A stretch of 64,000 nt of DNA from a bacterium (lineage in GTDB: Bacteria > Joyebacterota > Joyebacteria > Joyebacterales > Joyebacteraceae): NCBI GenBank assembly GCA_025782395.1, contig JALGZD010000219.1, forward strand, positions 124,001 through 188,000, written 5' to 3'. Shown here one piece after another: positions 61,204 to 64,000 of this stretch. The position numbers and the translations under genes are program-made. How positions within the stretch are numbered: position 1 is the stretch's first letter; the number at the start of each line of letters is the position of its first letter. The notes beneath the pieces were generated by a model. The model saw only the letters and a list, made by a program, of their open reading frames with translations, made no database searches and was not told where the DNA came from.

Positions 61204-64000
61204 ATGACCCTCAGATTGGCGGCTCACCCCTTGGCTCTCTGTCTGATCGTGTTGGCTGCCCTCTCGGCGGCGGCGACAGGCCCGTCCATAGATCTCCTTG
61301 TTGACGCATCACAGGTTGAGATCCTGCGAGAGGATGGTCTTTCGAGGCTCGTTCTGGAAGGACATCGCTCGCTCGCCGATGTCGGCGCGCCCGCCATTCC
61401 CGCGAGAGTCGTCCACTTCGTGATCCCGGCGGACATGACGGTGGACGATATCGTTATCTCCTTCACAGCCGAGGAAGAGCTGGCCGGCGTCCACAAGGTT
61501 CGGCCCGCTCAGCCTGAGGTTCCCACCGGCGGAACTCCACGGTGGGTCGATCCGGACGCCTCGATCTATGCCAGCGACGCCATCTACCCTGCGGAGCGCG
61601 CGGTCTTTCTGGGCGACGGGTATCTCGGTGGCTACCACATCGCCAGCATAGCCCTCTACCCTCTCAGGTACCGACCGCTCTCCGGCAAGCTTGTTCTCAC
61701 GAGCGATCTTTCCGCACGGATAGAGCTTGCGGCGGGGATCGATCGGTCGGCACCTCGCCATCGGGTGACGGCGCACTCGGATGAGCTCTACCGCAGCATC
61801 GTCCGGAACCTCGTTCAGAATCCCGAGGACGTGGCCGTGTTTGCGAAGCAGTCGGTTGAGGTGCTGAACGGGACGGGGCCCAGCCCATTCATGCCTCGGC
61901 ACAGCCCCTCTCTTGAGGGAAGCCTTGTCGAGTACATCATCATCACAGATGAGCAACTTGAGCCATACTTCCAGGAGTTCGCGGACTGGAAGACAAAGAA
62001 GGGTGTGCCGGCCGTTGTGAAGACCGTTTCGTGGATTAACGCCAACTACCCCGGCGGCAGCGACACAGCGGAACGGGTACGACTGTTCATTCAGGATGCC
62101 TTTGCCTCTTGGGGAACTACCTACGTACTTCTGGGTGGCGACACGAACATCGTTCCGATCCGCCTCGTTCGCTCTTCCTACTATGGCGGATGGGACATCT
62201 CGACAGACGTCTACTACAGTGATCTGGACGGCAACTGGAACGGCGACGGAGACAGCCAGTTCGGCGAGGGGTACGGTGGCCCTACATCCCCGGGTGACAG
62301 TCTCGATCTCTACCCCGACGTTTTCGTGGGAAGGGCTTCGGTCACGAACATAGTCGAGGCCGAGACGTTCGTGGACAAAACCCTTTCGTACACAAGGACA
62401 CCAGATCTCATCTTCACTGAGAGGGATCTATTTCTCGCGGAGGTCCTGTTCCCGTACGACTGGGAACCGGGTGATCTGGTGAGCACCGACGGCGCCGAAC
62501 ACGTTGTGGAGCGGATGCTGCATCTCGTTCCGCCGACCGTCCATGTGTCCCGTGTCTACCAGAACTACGAGGCATTCCCAGGTTCTTACCCTCTGAACAG
62601 GGAGTCGATGATCGACTCGCTCGAGCGGGGCTACAACATCATCTCGCACGTCGGCCACGGTAACAAAGACGCCATGCGAGCGGGACGCGGCAACTACGTC
62701 TCGGTACAGGATGTCGACGCTCTCACGAATGGAGCCAGCGCGTCGGGCCTTATCTGGATGCTCAACTGTACGTCGACCGCTATTGAGTACGACTGCATCG
62801 CGGAGCACGTGCTCAACAATCCCAGCGGGGGTACAGCATTCGTCTACGGTCCGACGAGATTCTGTTTTCCGACCACGGCAAAGGATTACTACTACTCCTG
62901 GTTCGAGTATCTCTACGCGTTCAACACGACTCGCGCGGGAGTGGTCAGCGCGATGTGCAAGGTCCCGTATGTCGCTGAATCGACCTACGACAACACGGAC
63001 CGCTGGACTCAGATGAGCTTCGTTCTGCTTGGAGATCCGGAAGCTCGACTCTGGACCAGAAGACCCACCAACATGGCGATCGTGCACAACAGCACGGTGC
63101 CACTAGGTCTGGTTGATCTGACAGTCACGGTCTCGAACCCGGCGGCGGTCGACAGCGCGCTCGTGTGCGTTGTCAAGGACGGCGAGGTCTACGCCACGGC
63201 CCTGACGAACGCGTCCGGCCAGGCGCTGCTATCGTTCGCTCCTCTGACAACCGGTTCGATGACGATCACAGTCACGGCTGCCAATCAGCTGCCGTATGAG
63301 GACACGATCGTCGTCACCTCATCGGCTGGGCCATATGTCACCCTGAGGTCGGTCACGCTCGAGGACGATGCGGTGGCGCCGAGTGAAGGGAATGCTAACG
63401 GCCTGCCTGAAGCAGGTGAGAGCATCGAAATCAGCATGCTCATACGAAACGCCGGCCAGGCTCAGGCAACTGCTGTGACCGCGACTCTTACGAGTGCCGA
63501 TCCGGCCATCATGATCATTGACGGAACGGAATACATCGGCGATATAGCGGCGACGACCGAGATGCCGCTGACGGCTCCGTTCGCAGTCACGATTGCCGAC
63601 ACATGCTCCAACGAGTATGAGACGGTTCTTCAGATCGAGTTCTCTGAGGCGACGCGCCTCTCGTGGACCAGCAGTTACACGCTCCGCGTGTTCCGTCCGA
63701 TCCCCGTCCAGCTCAGGAACTACGCGAGCGACGACGGGAACGGCGACGGGATCCCCGACGTCGGCGAGCATGTCACTCTGACGATCGAGATACTCAATGA
63801 GGGTAACGGCGACGCCGATGAGGTCACAGGAATCCTCCGCTGCCCCAGCGCCGAGGTAACTGTCACCGACAGCACCGACACTTGGGGCGGCATTGCGGCA
63901 GGCCAGGCGGTGACGGGCACGGGGGGGTTCGAGTTCGACATCGTATCGGTCGTGACGCAGCCGTTTGAACTCGAGCTTTCGGACGAGGACGGCAAGATCT
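61204..64000 (+). CDS. Second gingipain-family (C25) peptidase, 3' end outside the window
   Basis: An open frame of 932 codons running off the right edge. ATG 61204 follows AAGGAGG. The signal peptide (LALCLIVLAALSAAATG) is followed by a propeptide region with HFVIPADMTVDDI and the C25 domain: EYIIITDEQLEPYFQEFADWK, LLGGDTNIVPIR, the catalytic His near 485 (SHVGHGNKD) and Cys near 521 (WMLNCTS). After residue 620 there are repeated Ig/CARDB-like domains with EDD-rich Ca-binding-looking loops (SDDGNGDGIPDVGE). It resembles its neighbour but not closely, suggesting old duplication. A FlgD-like tail is expected beyond the window. Confidence 0.9.
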   Translation, partial: MTLRLAAHPLALCLIVLAALSAAATGPSIDLLVDASQVEILREDGLSRLVLEGHRSLADVGAPAIPARVVHFVIPADMTVDDIVISFTAEEELAGVHKVRPAQPEVPTGGTPRWVDPDASIYASDAIYPAERAVFLGDGYLGGYHIASIALYPLRYRPLSGKLVLTSDLSARIELAAGIDRSAPRHRVTAHSDELYRSIVRNLVQNPEDVAVFAKQSVEVLNGTGPSPFMPRHSPSLEGSLVEYIIITDEQLEPYFQEFADWKTKKGVPAVVKTVSWINANYPGGSDTAERVRLFIQDAFASWGTTYVLLGGDTNIVPIRLVRSSYYGGWDISTDVYYSDLDGNWNGDGDSQFGEGYGGPTSPGDSLDLYPDVFVGRASVTNIVEAETFVDKTLSYTRTPDLIFTERDLFLAEVLFPYDWEPGDLVSTDGAEHVVERMLHLVPPTVHVSRVYQNYEAFPGSYPLNRESMIDSLERGYNIISHVGHGNKDAMRAGRGNYVSVQDVDALTNGASASGLIWMLNCTSTAIEYDCIAEHVLNNPSGGTAFVYGPTRFCFPTTAKDYYYSWFEYLYAFNTTRAGVVSAMCKVPYVAESTYDNTDRWTQMSFVLLGDPEARLWTRRPTNMAIVHNSTVPLGLVDLTVTVSNPAAVDSALVCVVKDGEVYATALTNASGQALLSFAPLTTGSMTITVTAANQLPYEDTIVVTSSAGPYVTLRSVTLEDDAVAPSEGNANGLPEAGESIEISMLIRNAGQAQATAVTATLTSADPAIMIIDGTEYIGDIAATTEMPLTAPFAVTIADTCSNEYETVLQIEFSEATRLSWTSSYTLRVFRPIPVQLRNYASDDGNGDGIPDVGEHVTLTIEILNEGNGDADEVTGILRCPSAEVTVTDSTDTWGGIAAGQAVTGTGGFEFDIVSVVTQPFELELSDEDGKI

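Overview
The window looks like a chromosome segment of an uncultured Gram-negative bacterium of the FCB supergroup (Eisenbacteria, Krumholzibacteriota, Latescibacterota or a relative). This is inferred from the gene content. Three complete secreted proteins end in the FlgD-like beta-sandwich with an NPFNP motif and a terminal Lys-Met-x-x-Leu-Lys. There are two gingipain-family (C25) proteins, two Omp28-type proteins, a DUF6029-like beta-barrel, a DUF3160 protein, a TonB and an LpxL-type acyltransferase. Base composition is high-GC throughout, so long antisense open frames are common and uninformative. No transposase, phage, CRISPR or rRNA gene was seen. Promoters with TTGAC(A/G) and TATAAT-like boxes 16-18 bp apart recur and were used to define transcription units.

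Layout. 0-2.7 kb: sugar-nucleotide genes (partial RmlC-like, ugd) behind a YycJ/WalJ-type hydrolase and a small hypothetical. 2.8-5.3 kb: a membrane locus that appears to be one UbiA-prenyltransferase-like gene with a TPR tail, broken by frameshifts and a stop. 5.4-16.2 kb: mostly leftward genes for a secreted M14 carboxypeptidase, five thioredoxin-fold proteins (two Omp28-type, two TlpA-type, one cytosolic thioredoxin), a DUF6029-like barrel, a deoxynucleoside kinase, an L,D-transpeptidase and an ArsR regulator with a visible operator. 16.3-22 kb: DUF2914 lipoprotein, cysE, then rightward gltX followed at once by tRNA-Gln and tRNA-Glu, a histone H1-like lysine-rich gene with a frameshift, and a beta-CASP nuclease. 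22.1-29 kb: thiamine region with a TPP riboswitch, thi4, thiE, a Zn-ribbon Nudix hydrolase, an AIR-synthase-like protein and a membrane protein; on the other strand thiD with two radical-SAM genes, preceded by a structured leader of unclear identity.

29.1-35.3 kb: a four-subunit flavin/iron-sulfur amino-acid dehydrogenase operon like the dye-linked L-proline dehydrogenase PDH1, facing a DUF3160 gene and an XRE-cupin regulator. 35.5-39.5 kb: a PhaR-like small protein, a natural fusion of an MFS transporter with an LpxL-type acyltransferase, and a GT4 glycosyltransferase. 39.6-45 kb: a four-gene transport operon (DUF401, EamA/DMT, TPR, OPT). 45-48 kb: ECF sigma factor with a nitroreductase, an opposed DUF6249-like gene, and a zinc-finger anti-sigma candidate. 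48.1-55.4 kb: leftward CsgG-like, glgC, tonB, S55 (SpoIVB-like) peptidase and beta-propeller genes. 55.8 kb to the end: three rightward secreted-protein genes, two of them C25 peptidases with matching promoters; the last runs off the right edge.

How the genes work together. The strongest functional groups are the thiamine cluster, the dehydrogenase complex, the envelope redox cluster and the acyltransferase-glycosyltransferase pair. Two loci (2.8-5.3 kb and 19.75-20.04 kb) carry apparent indels; raw-read support would decide whether these are biological or assembly errors.
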